From positions 1,984,001-2,048,000 of the forward strand of contig NZ_CP082205.1 in assembly GCF_019856455.1 (NCBI RefSeq): 64,000 nt of DNA. The letters are read 5' to 3'. The DNA comes from Streptococcus suis (lineage in GTDB: Bacteria > Bacillota > Bacilli > Lactobacillales > Streptococcaceae). Position 1 is the first letter of the stretch; each line of letters starts with the position of its first letter. The notes under the pieces are model-generated. The model did no database searches and had not been told where the DNA came from. It was given only the letters and a program-made list of their open reading frames with translations. Positions 47,942 to 57,814 of this stretch are shown here, in pieces. The translations under genes and the position numbers were made by a program.

Positions 47942-50206
47942 TTAGTTACTGTGCCAGATATCTTCGTTGTACTGTTCAATGGTACGGTCAGATGAGAAGA
48001 ATCCTGCTTTGGCGATGTTGTGAACAACTTTCTTGTTCCAAGATTCTTGATCTTCGTAGTCTGCAAAGACTTGCTCTTTAACTTCGATGTACTCTGCTAA
48101 GTCAATCAAGGTCATGAACCAGTCTTTAGAAATCAATTCATGGTGCAAGCGACCAAGACGTTCTTCATTACCAAGTGCTTTCACTTCATCACTAATGATA
48201 AAGTCAACCGCACGTTTGATGTTGGCATCACCATTGTAGTAGTCCGCAGACACGTAGCCAGCCTTGTCGTACAAGTCAATAATAGTATCTGAATCCTTAC
48301 CAAATGTGTAGATGTTATCCATGCCTGCTAATTCTGCAATCTCAACGTTAGCACCGTCCATAGTACCAAGTGTCAAGGCACCGTTGAGCATGAACTTCAT
48401 GTTACCTGTACCTGACGCTTCTTTAGAAGCCAATGAAATTTGCTCAGAAATATCTGTTGCAGGGATGAGTTTCTCAGCAACTGTCACATTGTAGTTTTCT
48501 ACCAAGTGAACGTTGAGGTACTTGCTCACTTCTGGATCGTTGTTGATCAACTCAGACAAGCAGAGAATCAAGTGAATAATGTCTTGGGCAATCACGTAAG
48601 CTGGAGCTGCCTTACCACCGAAGATAACGGTGATTTTACGTTTTGGCAGATTGCCGTTTTTGATTTCAAGATACTTGTGGATGACATACAAGGCATTCAT
48701 TTGTTGACGTTTGTACTCGTGGAAACGTTTGATCTGTGTATCGATGATAGAGTTTTCATCCAATTCGATTCCCTTATTGTCTTTCAAATAACGTTTAAGG
48801 GCCAACTTGTTGTTGAACTTGATTTCTGCCAACTTAGCATGCACTTCCTTGTCATCTGCAAAGGCAAGCAATTTCTCAAGCTTAGTCGCATCTGTCAAAT
48901 ACTCATCACCAATCAATTCCTTGATATAGTCAGCGAGGTCTTGGTTAGCAAATTCCAACCAACGGCGGAAAGTGATACCGTTTGTTTTATTGTTGAATTT
49001 TTCTGGGTAAAGCTCGTAGAAAGCTTTCAATTCAGAGTTTTTGAGGATTTCTGTGTGAAGCGCAGCTACACCGTTCACTGAGTTAGAGAAGTGGATATCC
49101 ATGTGAGCCATGTGTACACGACCTGATTCATCAATGATTTGGACTGCTGGGTCTTTAATTTCTGCACGAATAAGGGCATCCAATTCTTTGATAATATCAA
49201 CCAAGTGCGGCACCACTTCTTCAAGGAACTCAAGTGGCCATTTTTCAAGTGCTTCCGCCAAGATAGTGTGGTTTGTGTAACCAGTCAGATTCTTAACGAT
49301 GGCAACTGATTCCGCAAATTCAATACCATGCTTTTCAGTCAAAAGACGGATCAACTCAGGAATCACCATTGATGGGTGAGTATCGTTGATTTGCACATAA
49401 GCGTAGTCAGCCAAGTCATGCAAGTTTGAACCGCGCTCAATTGCTTCATCAATCAAAAGTTGAGCAGCATTTGATACCATGAAATATTGTTGGTAGATAC
49501 GGAGCAATTCACCATTCTTATCAGAATCATCTGGGTACAAGAAGAGTGTCAAGTTTTCTTTAATATCAGTCTTGTCAAATGAAATACCGTCTGTAATCAA
49601 GTCATAGTTTACTGACTCAATATCAAACAAATTGAGGTAGTTCTTAGTCTCTTTTTTATAGCCAAGAATATCAAGACGATCCAATTTTGATTTCAAAGTG
49701 AAGTTTTTGAATGGAACATCATAGCTGATAGTTGTTGGAATCAACCAAGAATCATTTTCAATCCAGAAGTTTGGCTCTGCTTCTTGCTCATTTTTCTTAA
49801 ATACTTGGCGGAAAAGACCACAGTGGTAGTTCAGACCAACACCTTCACCGTTGATAGCAAGTGTTGACATAGAATCAACGAAACATGAAGCCAGACGTCC
49901 CAAACCACCGTTACCAAGTGATGGTTCTGGTTCAACATCTTCAACTTGAGCCAATGATTTACCAGCTGCTGCCAATTCTGCTTGAATGTCTTTGTACACG
50001 CCCAAGTTAATCAAGTTGTTTGACAAGAGTTTACCGATAAGGAACTCAGCTGAGATATAGTAAACTTTACGTTTTCCTGTGTTTTTTGGTTTTGAAGCTG
50101 CTGCATCTTTTACGTAGTTTAACAATTGAAGATAGATTTCTTCATTTGTCAAATCAGCTAATTTCTTCGAAGTATTTGTTTCTGCAAATGTTGTAAATTT
50201 AGTCAT
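47942..50206 (-). CDS. glgP: Glycogen/maltodextrin phosphorylase
   Basis: The 754-residue GT35 enzyme releases glucose 1-phosphate from alpha-1,4-glucans. The pyridoxal-phosphate lysine is in [17 protein letters not shown]; the glycine loop is [22 protein letters not shown] before the second ATG (50206) supports that start over the one three codons upstream. It overlaps malQ by 8 bp; in pneumococcus this malM(malQ)-malP pair degrades maltodextrins under MalR. Confidence 0.92.
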   Translation of the reverse strand: MTKFTTFAETNTSKKLADLTNEEIYLQLLNYVKDAAASKPKNTGKRKVYYISAEFLIGKLLSNNLINLGVYKDIQAELAAAGKSLAQVEDVEPEPSLGNGGLGRLASCFVDSMSTLAINGEGVGLNYHCGLFRQVFKKNEQEAEPNFWIENDSWLIPTTISYDVPFKNFTLKSKLDRLDILGYKKETKNYLNLFDIESVNYDLITDGISFDKTDIKENLTLFLYPDDSDKNGELLRIYQQYFMVSNAAQLLIDEAIERGSNLHDLADYAYVQINDTHPSMVIPELIRLLTEKHGIEFAESVAIVKNLTGYTNHTILAEALEKWPLEFLEEVVPHLVDIIKELDALIRAEIKDPAVQIIDESGRVHMAHMDIHFSNSVNGVAALHTEILKNSELKAFYELYPEKFNNKTNGITFRRWLEFANQDLADYIKELIGDEYLTDATKLEKLLAFADDKEVHAKLAEIKFNNKLALKRYLKDNKGIELDENSIIDTQIKRFHEYKRQQMNALYVIHKYLEIKNGNLPKRKITVIFGGKAAPAYVIAQDIIHLILCLSELINNDPEVSKYLNVHLVENYNVTVAEKLIPATDISEQISLASKEASGTGNMKFMLNGALTLGTMDGANVEIAELAGMDNIYTFGKDSDTIIDLYDKAGYVSADYYNGDANIKRAVDFIISDEVKALGNEERLGRLHHELISKDWFMTLIDLAEYIEVKEQVFADYEDQESWNKKVVHNIAKAGFFSSDRTIEQYNEDIWHSN

Positions 50207-51707
50207 GGTTTTCATTTCCTCGTTGGTATAGTAATGTCATTTTGGTCAAGAAGTCTTTGCGTTCTTGTGTCAAGTCTTCAGCTTTCATGCGCCATTCCCA
50301 GTTTCCACCGATAGTTGACGGCATATTCATTCGACTTTCTTCACCCAAGTCTAGGACATCTTGCATGGTTGCAATAGCTGTATCACTCACTGTTGCAAAC
50401 AGCATACGGAGCATAGCTTGGCTAACTTTTTCAATCGGCTTACGGTTGCTATAGGCGTCCACGTATTCTTGTTGTTCTGGATCAAGATTGTTGTACCAGC
50501 CATTGACAACCTCATTATCGTGAGTTCCAGTGTAGGCAACTGAATTTGGAATGCAACGGTGTGGAGCATCGATACTCTTGCCTGTTACATCAAAGAAACC
50601 AAATTCTAAGATTTTCATGCCTGGATAGCCACAATCTGCAAGCAATTTGCGAGCTTTAGCGTCAATGTTTCCAAGGTCTTCTGCAATGATTGGAAGGTCT
50701 CCAAGTGTTTCTTTGATAGCCTTGAAGAGATTGTAGCCAGGACCTGGTTCCCAAGTTCCAACTTTTGCCACCTCTGCCTTACCATCAACTTGCCAGAAGT
50801 CTGAGAAACCTTTGAAATGGTCAATCCGAAGGACATCATAAAGTTTGAAACTTTCATGGATACGATAAATCCACCAGTTATAGCCAGTTTTTTCATGTTC
50901 TGGCCAATCGTAAATAGGATTTCCCCATAATTGACCATCTGCCGAGAAGTTATCAGCTGGTACACCTGCTACATAAAGCGGCTTGCGTTCACTGTCCAAT
51001 TTGAATAGTTGGGGTTTTGTCCACACTTCAACGCTATCAGCAGAAACATAGATTGGCATGTCTCCGATGATTTTGATGTGGTGTTTGTTGGCATATTCTT
51101 TCAATTGTTTCCATTGGCTGAAGAAGAAATACTGTGTGACTTTGTAGTAGTCGATTTGATTTGCCAATTCTAAGCGGTACTTATCAAGAACTTCCTCGTT
51201 GCGAGCTACAACTTTTTTATCTTCCCATTCTTGGAGAGCTTTATTACCAAAGTATTCCTTGATAGCCATGAACTCAGCATAATCTGTCAACCAAGATGAG
51301 TTAGCCTTTTCAAACTCTAGAAAAGCAGCTTTCTTCTTATCATCTTGTAAAAATGCTTGAACTGCCTTCTCCAAAATTGGTCGACGGACTTGATAGATAA
51401 GAGCATAGTCTACTTTTTCAGGATTATCTCCAAAATTTACATCTTGGAAATCTTCTGTTACCAATAAGCCATCTTCAACCAAGAGGTCAAAGTCTATCAA
51501 ATGTGTATTTCCTGCAATAGCAGAGAAAGACTGGTAAGGAGAATCTCCATAGCTTGTAGTTGTTAGTGGTAAAATCTGCCAGTAGGTTTGCTTGGTTTCC
51601 ACCAAGAAATCTACAAAATCATAGGCAGACTGTCCAAAAGTACCAATACCAAACTTACCTGGAAGTGAGGTAATATGCATCAAAATTCCACTGGTACGAT
51701 TTGTCAT
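50199..51707 (-). CDS. malQ: 4-alpha-glucanotransferase (amylomaltase)
   Basis: The 502-residue GH77 enzyme transfers glucan chains between maltodextrins. Catalytic-region motifs are seen: LRIDHFKGF (nucleophile Asp), IIAEDLG (acid/base Glu) and [11 protein letters not shown] (third Asp). It is first in the malQ-glgP operon and has a promoter with a perfect GCAAACGTTTGC palindrome. Confidence 0.94.
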   Translation of the reverse strand: MTNRTSGILMHITSLPGKFGIGTFGQSAYDFVDFLVETKQTYWQILPLTTTSYGDSPYQSFSAIAGNTHLIDFDLLVEDGLLVTEDFQDVNFGDNPEKVDYALIYQVRRPILEKAVQAFLQDDKKKAAFLEFEKANSSWLTDYAEFMAIKEYFGNKALQEWEDKKVVARNEEVLDKYRLELANQIDYYKVTQYFFFSQWKQLKEYANKHHIKIIGDMPIYVSADSVEVWTKPQLFKLDSERKPLYVAGVPADNFSADGQLWGNPIYDWPEHEKTGYNWWIYRIHESFKLYDVLRIDHFKGFSDFWQVDGKAEVAKVGTWEPGPGYNLFKAIKETLGDLPIIAEDLGNIDAKARKLLADCGYPGMKILEFGFFDVTGKSIDAPHRCIPNSVAYTGTHDNEVVNGWYNNLDPEQQEYVDAYSNRKPIEKVSQAMLRMLFATVSDTAIATMQDVLDLGEESRMNMPSTIGGNWEWRMKAEDLTQERKDFLTKMTLLYQRGNENHD

Positions 51708-51740
51708 AAAAACGTTTTCCTTTCTGTCGGTTACGAATAT

Positions 51741-51769
51741 AGTTTAACGCAAACGTTTGCATTTGTCAA
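51741..51769 (-). promoter_or_regulatory. malQ-glgP promoter with MalR/CcpA operator in the spacer
   Basis: Minus-strand -35 TTGACA (51764-51769) and -10 TAAACT (51741-51746) are 17 bp apart. The palindrome GCAAACGTTTGC (51749-51760) fills the spacer; this is the sequence type bound by MalR and by CcpA. Confidence 0.78.
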
Positions 51770-51843
51770 GGATTTTATAAAAAAAGTTTTAATATGCTCT
51801 AGAAAGCCTATTTTATAGCATTTGTTAGCGAATAACAAAAAAG

Positions 51844-51871
51844 AAAAAATCAGATAGTTCTATCCGATTTT
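51844..51871. terminator. clpL terminator
   Basis: AAAAATC-GATAG pairs with CTATC-GATTTTT (one mismatch) just after the clpL stop. Confidence 0.7.
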
Positions 51872-51889
51872 TCAAATTCTTCACTATTT

Positions 51890-53989
51890 TTAAGCAAAGC
51901 TTTGCTCTTTTATTTGGATGCTTCCATCAACCACATCCGCTTCCAGATATTTGACATCAACATGATCCAAATAGTAATCTGTTACCTTGTCTCGAATCTG
52001 ATTTTCAATCACGCGGCGCAGAGGACGGGCTCCCATGGCCTTGTCATAGCCTTCTTCCATCAAGAATTCTTTGGCAGCTTCCGTTACCATTAATTGGATG
52101 CCTTTCTTCGCCAGGGTATTATTGACCTGGGACAAAAGTAATTCTACAATGGCTTTGAGATCATCTTTACCCAAGTGCTTGAATTCGATAACTGCGTTAA
52201 AACGATTAAGGAACTCCGGACGGAAGAATGGTGCGATGCGGTCCATGATGTCTAGCTCTTCTTCACCTTCTGCCATTCCATAACCAAAACCAGCATTGGA
52301 AGTCGCGATAATAATGGTATTTTTAAAGTTAACTTGGTTGCCCTGTCCATCAGTCAAATGCCCGTCATCTAGCACTTGCAAGAGAAGGGTAATCACTTGC
52401 GGATCTGCCTTTTCAATCTCATCCAAGAGGACAATGGAGTAAGGATTGCGGCGGACACGTTCAGTGAGAGTATGGGAATTGTCATCGTAGCCAATGTAGC
52501 CAGCTGTGGTACCGATTAATTTGGAAACGGCTGTCCGATCGCTGTATTCAGACATATCCAAACGAATAATGGCATCCTTGTTACCAAACAAGTCTAGCGC
52601 TAACTGTTTTGCCAACTCTGTCTTACCCACACCTGTCGGACCGACAAAGAGGAAGGAACCAATCGGACGGTTGCCATCATCAAAACCTGCACGATTCCGA
52701 CGAATGGCACGGGATACAGCTTCCACCGCATCGTCTTGACCGATAACCTTAGCTGCCAGGCGATTTTTCAATTCCTTGAGTCGTTCAATATCAGAAGCTC
52801 CCATTTGAGAGACTGGAATTCCTGTCATCCGCTCAACCGCCTGAGCCACATCATTAACAGTCGCAACAACTTTTTGACTTTCGGTATGGTTGTCAATCTG
52901 TTTTTGTAGCTTATCAATACGGACTTTTTCATTCAAGGCTTTTTCATAATCCTCTTTTTCAGCTGCTTCCAACTGCAACTGTTTTGCCTCAGCCATTTCT
53001 GCTTCTAAGGTCTGAATATCTGTCACAGGATGTTGTGCAGCCAAGTGTGCAGCAGTCACATCGACTAGGTCAATGGCCTTATCAGGCAAGCTACGTTGTG
53101 GAATATATTGGACGGAATAATCAACCGCAGCTCTCAAGACCTCATCTGGCAATTCAATATTGTGGTGGGCTTCATAAAGCGGCTTAATCCCTTTCAAAAT
53201 CTGGTAGGTGTCTTCTGCGGACGGAGCATTAACCTTGACTTCATTGAAACGACGAGCCAGAGCGGCGTTCTTGTGAATGGTATTGCGGTATTCGTCCTGT
53301 GTAGTGGCACCGATAACCGTCAATTCCCCACGGGATAAAGCTGGTTTGAGAATATCCGCTAAACCCTTGGAACCTGAGTCCCCACCAGTGCTACCAGCTC
53401 CCAAAATCTGATGAATTTCATCAAAGAAGAGAATGATATTTCCTGCTTTTTTGACTTCATCCACAAGATTCTGCACATTTTCCTCAAAAGCACCACGATA
53501 CTGAGTCCCAGCTTCCAAGCCTGAAATGTCGATGGAGATGATTTCCTTGTTCTTAATGGCTGCTGGCACATCTCCGTTGACAATGGCTTGAGCCAAGCCT
53601 TCTACTACCGCTGTCTTTCCGACACCCGCATCACCGACCAGAACAGGGTTGTTCTTGGTACGACGAGCTAGGATTTCAGAGGTTTCTTGGATTTCCTTGT
53701 TTCGTCCAATGACTGGATCCAACTTACCTTCACGCGCATCTTGGGTCAAATTGCGACCCAGTTTTGCAAGAATCCCGTCTGACTTTATCTGACCTTTGGC
53801 CTGTGTTTGAGCCACTTCTTCTGTCTGTGGCAAGCGACCAGTCTGACGGTAAATGGCAAATTCCTCCGGCGTCACCTCACGACCATTGATCGCATAGCGA
53901 CGGCGTTCGGTGCTGTAGCCTCCCATGTTGCCCATGAGTTGATTGAAAATATCGTCCATGTTGTTAAAGTTATTGAAATTGTTGTTCAT
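51890..53989 (-). CDS. clpL: Clp ATPase ClpL
   Basis: ClpL is a heat-shock disaggregase of Gram-positive bacteria. The 699-residue protein begins with a short Asn-rich stretch ([20 protein letters not shown]), has no N-terminal Clp repeat domain, then two AAA modules: Walker A GDAGVGKT and GPTGVGKT, Walker B ILFFDEIH and VLLDEIEKA, separated by a short coiled-coil insert. Length fits ClpL rather than ClpC or ClpE. Its leader has CtsR-like sites and a MITE. Confidence 0.9.
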   Translation of the reverse strand: MNNNFNNFNNMDDIFNQLMGNMGGYSTERRRYAINGREVTPEEFAIYRQTGRLPQTEEVAQTQAKGQIKSDGILAKLGRNLTQDAREGKLDPVIGRNKEIQETSEILARRTKNNPVLVGDAGVGKTAVVEGLAQAIVNGDVPAAIKNKEIISIDISGLEAGTQYRGAFEENVQNLVDEVKKAGNIILFFDEIHQILGAGSTGGDSGSKGLADILKPALSRGELTVIGATTQDEYRNTIHKNAALARRFNEVKVNAPSAEDTYQILKGIKPLYEAHHNIELPDEVLRAAVDYSVQYIPQRSLPDKAIDLVDVTAAHLAAQHPVTDIQTLEAEMAEAKQLQLEAAEKEDYEKALNEKVRIDKLQKQIDNHTESQKVVATVNDVAQAVERMTGIPVSQMGASDIERLKELKNRLAAKVIGQDDAVEAVSRAIRRNRAGFDDGNRPIGSFLFVGPTGVGKTELAKQLALDLFGNKDAIIRLDMSEYSDRTAVSKLIGTTAGYIGYDDNSHTLTERVRRNPYSIVLLDEIEKADPQVITLLLQVLDDGHLTDGQGNQVNFKNTIIIATSNAGFGYGMAEGEEELDIMDRIAPFFRPEFLNRFNAVIEFKHLGKDDLKAIVELLLSQVNNTLAKKGIQLMVTEAAKEFLMEEGYDKAMGARPLRRVIENQIRDKVTDYYLDHVDVKYLEADVVDGSIQIKEQSFA

Positions 53990-54056
53990 AGTAGTTACCT
54001 CGTTTATAAATTCTATTTCTTTTGACTTTTACTGACCTTTGTTTTAAAAAAATTGA

Positions 54057-54163
54057 TTTAGTCTTTTAGTTTGCTTTTAGTACTAGGCAACGAGCTGAAG
54101 GCAGTACTGGAGTACGGCAAAGCGAGTCAACGCAGTAATAAAAGATAAACTAAATGACGCTAA
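54057..54163. repeat. Palindromic MITE-like repeat in the clpL leader
   Basis: Ends are imperfect inverted repeats (TAGTCTTTTAGTTTGC; complement TAGCGTCATTTAGTTTATC). The core GGAGTACGGCAAAGCGAGTC matches the other copies. It lies between the clpL promoter and its start codon. Confidence 0.65.
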
Positions 54164-54186
54164 TAGGGTATAATCTTATCTTTCAT
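54160..54186 (-). CDS. Very short leader ORF in the clpL 5' region (8 codons)
   Basis: ATG AAA GAT AAG ATT ATA CCC TAT TAG (MKDKIIPY) follows a strong GAGGAGG with 5-bp spacing. The stop codon lies at the edge of the MITE, so the ORF may be a native leader peptide or the stump of a longer ORF cut by the repeat. No homologue can be judged. Confidence 0.3.
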   Translation of the reverse strand: MKDKIIPY

Positions 54187-54245
54187 AGCAACCTCCTCAG
54201 AAGTTTGTCCTTTACTGACCAATTAGTCAATTAGTCAATTAGTCA

Positions 54246-54318
54246 GTCAAACAGCATTTTGTTTGACCTAAACTGATCTTTTGTTCAAAGAATTCGTAAG
54301 GTCCTTTACCTTACGAAT
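54246..54318 (-). promoter_or_regulatory. clpL leader: two hairpins
   Basis: A perfect dyad GTCAAACA/TGTTTGAC (54246-54267) and a strong hairpin ATTCGTAAGG/CCTTACGAAT (54292-54318) sit at the 5' end of the clpL leader. Between 54207 and 54246 an 8-bp unit (AATTAGTC) is repeated about three times. Confidence 0.55.
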
Positions 54319-54321
54319 CTT

Positions 54322-54377
54322 ATTCTACACCATTGGTCAGTAAAAGTCAACAGTTTTGTTTGACCTTTTTTGACTTT
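54322..54377 (-). promoter_or_regulatory. clpL promoter with upstream CtsR box
   Basis: Minus-strand -35 TTGACT (54345-54350), -10 TAGAAT (54322-54327), 17-bp spacer. Upstream (54359-54377) AAGTCAAAAAAGGTCAAAC matches the CtsR tandem heptad pattern GTCAAA-N3/4-GTCAAA. Confidence 0.75.
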
Positions 54378-54378
54378 T

Positions 54379-54484
54379 TATAGTCGAATGAATTAGCTTT
54401 CAGACAAGGAACAAAGGCGCAGGCTATACTAAAGTATGGCAAGGCGAAAGTGACGATGTATCAAAGTTAATTCAAATGACTATA
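54379..54484. repeat. Palindromic MITE-like repeat upstream of the clpL CtsR box (short version)
   Basis: 106 bp; TATAGTCGAATGAATTAGC on the left and its near complement (TATAGTCATTTGAATTAAC) on the right. It is the short form of 21968-22132 and abuts the CtsR box. Confidence 0.75.
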
Positions 54485-54486
54485 AA

Positions 54487-54508
54487 AAAATCTACCTGAC
54501 GGTAGATT
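54487..54508 (-). terminator. Terminator of the deformylase-like gene
   Basis: AAATCTACC / GGTAGATTT with a 4-nt loop is followed by T-rich sequence on the minus strand. Confidence 0.8.
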
Positions 54509-54517
54509 TGGTAGCTA

Positions 54518-54928
54518 CTAGATGATAATCCCTTCCAAATGATCTAGTTCATGCTGAACAATCTGGGCTTGGAAGTCTGTCAGCTTTAGGTTCTGCTTTT
54601 TCCAAGAAGCATCAAAAAACTCCACTTCAATCTCCTGATAGCGAGTGGTCGGACGGATACCTTCGAGCGACAGGCAGCCCTCTTCTGTCTGATAGGGCTT
54701 GGCCTTGCTGATGAGGACGGGATTGTAGATGACCAGGTTGGTGAAGCCCATGTTGACGATGATAATCCGCTTTTTGACGCCAATCATGTTGGCCGCCATG
54801 CCCACGCAGGCGTGAGCGTTGGCTACCAAAGTATCCTGTAAATCCTGACCGACCTGCACATCTAGCTGAGTCGCAGGCTCAGACTTTTGTTGCAGGAAGA
54901 AAATATCTTTCATAATAGGTTGAATCAT
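54518..54928 (-). CDS. Peptide deformylase-like protein
   Basis: The 136-residue protein has the three deformylase motifs in altered form: CVGMAANMIG (normally G-x-G-[LIM]-A-A-x-Q-[IV]-G, so the Gln is Met here), EGCLSLEG (with the metal Cys) and QHELDHLEG (metal His pair and Glu intact). Short second deformylase-like genes occur in streptococci beside the main def; the missing Gln suggests reduced or different activity. AGAGG precedes ATG 54928. An IS110 copy lies 46 bp upstream. Confidence 0.75.
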   Translation of the reverse strand: MIQPIMKDIFFLQQKSEPATQLDVQVGQDLQDTLVANAHACVGMAANMIGVKKRIIIVNMGFTNLVIYNPVLISKAKPYQTEEGCLSLEGIRPTTRYQEIEVEFFDASWKKQNLKLTDFQAQIVQHELDHLEGIII

Positions 54929-55150
54929 GGGGACCTCTTTCGATAAAGTATATAGTATTATTTTACTATTTTTTCTACCATTTGTCAAGCCTATCAAGGT
55001 ATTTGATGAAAAATATGTTAAGTTCAATAGTCAAAATAAGGAAATTGTTTTCTTTTGGACTAAAGTTTCGTGTAAAAAAGAGTACACGAAATGAACACCT
55101 TATGTTGAAAATTTTTGGTAAGGTGTTACAATAATATAGCATAAACAATC

Positions 55151-56353
55151 TTACTGATTTTGGGTAGAACGATAATCGTAAAGTTTGTTATGCGTTATGA
55201 GGTAATACATTGTCCGAATGAGACGATGTATGGAGGCAATCGTGTGTGGCTTTGTAGAAGTCGTTTGCGATTGTCTTTTTCGTTTCTCATAAAAGTCGGC
55301 GATATGGCAAGGATTGGTGTGACTGGCTGAAGCGATATTGTGAATACATTTGAACAGAATCTTTCTAGCGTAGGGATTGCCACGCTTGGTAATGTGTTCC
55401 TTAGCGAGGAAGTTGCCAGATTCATAGTGTCTCAGATCAATACCGATAAAGGCATTGATTTGGTTGGCAGACTGAAAACGGCGAATATCTCCCAGTTCAC
55501 CAATAATACTTGTTGCAGTAGTCTCAGCTATTCCAGGAATAGAGAGCAGAATGTCATATTCAGGTAATGGCTGAGCTAGTTCCACCATTTGGTCTAGGAC
55601 AGTTTGTCTCTGTTCAGAAAGCCGAAGCAATTCTTTTGCATAATAACGAACCTCTTCCAGCATTGGAGAGGTTTTCTTGACGGCACAATAAGATTGATTA
55701 GCTAGTGCTATCAGCTTCTCAGCTAAATACGCCACACGCTTGTCAGAAATCCGTTTTGAGGTGGACTGACGAATGCTCTCTAAGAGTTCGTCCTTGCTTA
55801 AATCAAGCACGAAGTCCTTGTAAGGAAACGCAGTAACTAAGTTCCAGTATTGTTCCCCAGTTGGCTTTGATAAGACAGTCTCTATCTCTGGAAACGTGAC
55901 TTGCAAGACCTTGTGCAGACGGTTTTTAGCTCGAACGATGTCCTCAGTTAAGTTCTGATAGAAGCGACTTAAATCTCGCAGTTCTTGATAGACTTCTTCT
56001 TGGACATAAGTGGGTTTACGATTCAGCACAAATTGAGATTGAGCCAGTTTTTCAGCGTCAATTTGATCTGTTTTCCTCACACGCAAGCTATCCAGTTGCT
56101 TCTTAGCTTCTAAGGGATTAAGCCTTGTATAAGCATAGCCATTATCTTCTAGAAAAGTTTGGAGACGGCGAGAATAGACACCTGTTGCTTCAAAGATGAT
56201 TTCTGGCTTATGGACGGTTTTCAAATCGCCAAGTAGCCGAGCAAAGCCGATGGCGTCATTGGACATGGTATAGCCATGAACTTTCTCACCATTGACTAGA
56301 ATGGCCACTTCTGAACTTGCCTTACTCACATCAATCCCAAAAACTGCACGCAT
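55151..56353 (-). CDS. IS110-family DEDD transposase, copy 2
   Basis: A 400-residue enzyme nearly identical to the copy at 36665-37867, with differences such as QTFLEDNG for QAFLDEHG, FPYKDF for FPCKDF and SKDELLE for SKDKLLE. All acidic catalytic residues and the Ser region are kept, so both copies may be active. The start MRAVFGIDVSK is chosen as for copy 1. Confidence 0.88.
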   Translation of the reverse strand: MRAVFGIDVSKASSEVAILVNGEKVHGYTMSNDAIGFARLLGDLKTVHKPEIIFEATGVYSRRLQTFLEDNGYAYTRLNPLEAKKQLDSLRVRKTDQIDAEKLAQSQFVLNRKPTYVQEEVYQELRDLSRFYQNLTEDIVRAKNRLHKVLQVTFPEIETVLSKPTGEQYWNLVTAFPYKDFVLDLSKDELLESIRQSTSKRISDKRVAYLAEKLIALANQSYCAVKKTSPMLEEVRYYAKELLRLSEQRQTVLDQMVELAQPLPEYDILLSIPGIAETTATSIIGELGDIRRFQSANQINAFIGIDLRHYESGNFLAKEHITKRGNPYARKILFKCIHNIASASHTNPCHIADFYEKRKRQSQTTSTKPHTIASIHRLIRTMYYLITHNKLYDYRSTQNQ

Positions 56354-56594
56354 GATATTACCTCTTTGTCTTGAATGATTCCTTGTTTTAGTGATGTCAT
56401 TTTCAATACTCGACGTCTGGCGTCCCACATACTTTGATAACATTCTTTCTAAAACAGGTGTCTTGCCAGTTTTTGATGCGACGTCTAGCGTCAAAAGAGT
56501 TCTCGACTTAACAAGACACCTCTACTTTAACATAAAGAAAAAGTAGTGACTACTCTCTCCCGTCGGAGATTTCCTCACTACTAATCTTAGTATG
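56354..56594 (-). ncRNA. Candidate IS110 bridge RNA (5' non-coding region, copy 2)
   Basis: The same stem and loop as in copy 1 (AGGTGTCTTG / CAAGACACCT around GAGAACTCTTTTGACG) is kept unchanged, although this copy sits in a different place. The guide-like ACT-TTTT-GA pattern matches its flanks (TTACTATTTTTT and TTTTTGA) only in part. Confidence 0.4.
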
Positions 56595-57814
56595 TTTTTG
56601 ATAATTTGAATTATTTTATGCTTTATCGGATGAGGATAGTAACGAAAAGTACCAGCTTTTCTCAAAATATACCCATTAAAATTTTGCTTAAAGCGAAGAA
56701 CACCATCCGAGCCATCGAATAAGCCTGTAATCCCTAAGAAATTATAAAACTTGATAGATTTTTTTATTGCCTTCTTCATTGCGAATTCTTGTAAAACGAT
56801 TGGAGCATAGAAACTACTGAACTCCTCAAGTGAACCACTAAATAAATACACCAATTCTTGTTTAGTATATATAAACAAACTAGCAGCAATATCTATATCA
56901 GATGTCCCATATTTGTTAATCCAGTGTTCAGCATTTTGTTTTCGTTGCTCAAAACTCTCTATTTGACTTTCAATTTCGCGTAGTTCATTCCCTTTTTTTC
57001 TAGATTTCGGATTTATACTCAAATCTTGCACTAAATTCTCTGCTATTTTTTTCAATTTATCTTCTTGAGAATGTAATAAATCTAGATAGGTAGTCAGATT
57101 CAAACTTGCAATTAAGAAATCCGCTCCATCACTAAATGTATCAAATAGATCTTGATAATATTCTAACGGTTTATCTGTATAATCTCTTCTGTTTGAAGTA
57201 GTTTCTGTTATAGCTTTAAATCGCGGTAGTTCATCCTTTGTTAATCTAATAATTTTCAGTCCAAAGCTATTAGCCTTCTTACTAAGAACTTTCCCTTTTT
57301 TACTAAAGGAGGATACTAAGGTATCTTCAGTAATCCCCTCCAAATCCTTCACATAATGCCAAACCGGCTCTCCATTTGGATAACCTGTTTGTAAGCCATC
57401 ATGTTTAAATCCAACTTGCACCATCTTCTCAATTAGTTGAGTATCTGCTTCACTAATTGGATTCCCTACACTATCAAAGAGTTGATAGGTTTGGGAAGGC
57501 TTGACCACCAATTCAAGTACGCCTTCACGCTTAGCATAGTTTTTTAAAGATTGATAAAATTCCTCTAAATAAGCATCATCGGTAACCAGCGGTCCAGAAT
57601 TCAATTCCATATACAAACCACCAGCCATCTTCTTACAGAAAAGCAAAGTAGAAATAACGATTTCTGATTGTGAATTTTTAAAACCAGCATAGCGAACATC
57701 ATATCCTCGCTTGGATAGTAATCCGGCCATCTCAATAGATTGAAAAAATGATTTTTCATTTACTTGTTCACAATGCTTTAAAAATTCTTCTTTAGTTATT
57801 TGACAAAAAGTCAT
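56522..57814 (-). CDS. murN: MurN-like peptidoglycan branching alanyltransferase with IS-derived C-terminus
   Basis: MurN adds the second residue of the dipeptide branch on lipid II. The FemX/FemAB-family protein (430 codons here) has two GNAT-like domains and the family segment FLGITGLFDGSDGVLRFKQNF near its end. After IIQIIK (codon 406) the frame runs into the IS110 element and adds 24 residues (from NILRLVVRKSP). The likely native ending was a few residues (KKIVK-stop, about 411 in all), so the catalytic part is intact. The start follows murM without a gap. Confidence 0.82.
   Translation of the reverse strand: MTFCQITKEEFLKHCEQVNEKSFFQSIEMAGLLSKRGYDVRYAGFKNSQSEIVISTLLFCKKMAGGLYMELNSGPLVTDDAYLEEFYQSLKNYAKREGVLELVVKPSQTYQLFDSVGNPISEADTQLIEKMVQVGFKHDGLQTGYPNGEPVWHYVKDLEGITEDTLVSSFSKKGKVLSKKANSFGLKIIRLTKDELPRFKAITETTSNRRDYTDKPLEYYQDLFDTFSDGADFLIASLNLTTYLDLLHSQEDKLKKIAENLVQDLSINPKSRKKGNELREIESQIESFEQRKQNAEHWINKYGTSDIDIAASLFIYTKQELVYLFSGSLEEFSSFYAPIVLQEFAMKKAIKKSIKFYNFLGITGLFDGSDGVLRFKQNFNGYILRKAGTFRYYPHPIKHKIIQIIKNILRLVVRKSPTGESSHYFFFMLK

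Larger units (their letters stand above)
54975..56595 (-). mobile_element. IS110-family element, copy 2
   Basis: Same length as the copy at 36489-38109 (constant offset 18486) with small base changes. It sits in an A/T run at the 3' end of murN: left flank TTACTATTTTTT, right flank TTTTTGATAATTTG. The same T-run site type, with TTTTTGA on the right, is used by copy 1. Confidence 0.85.
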
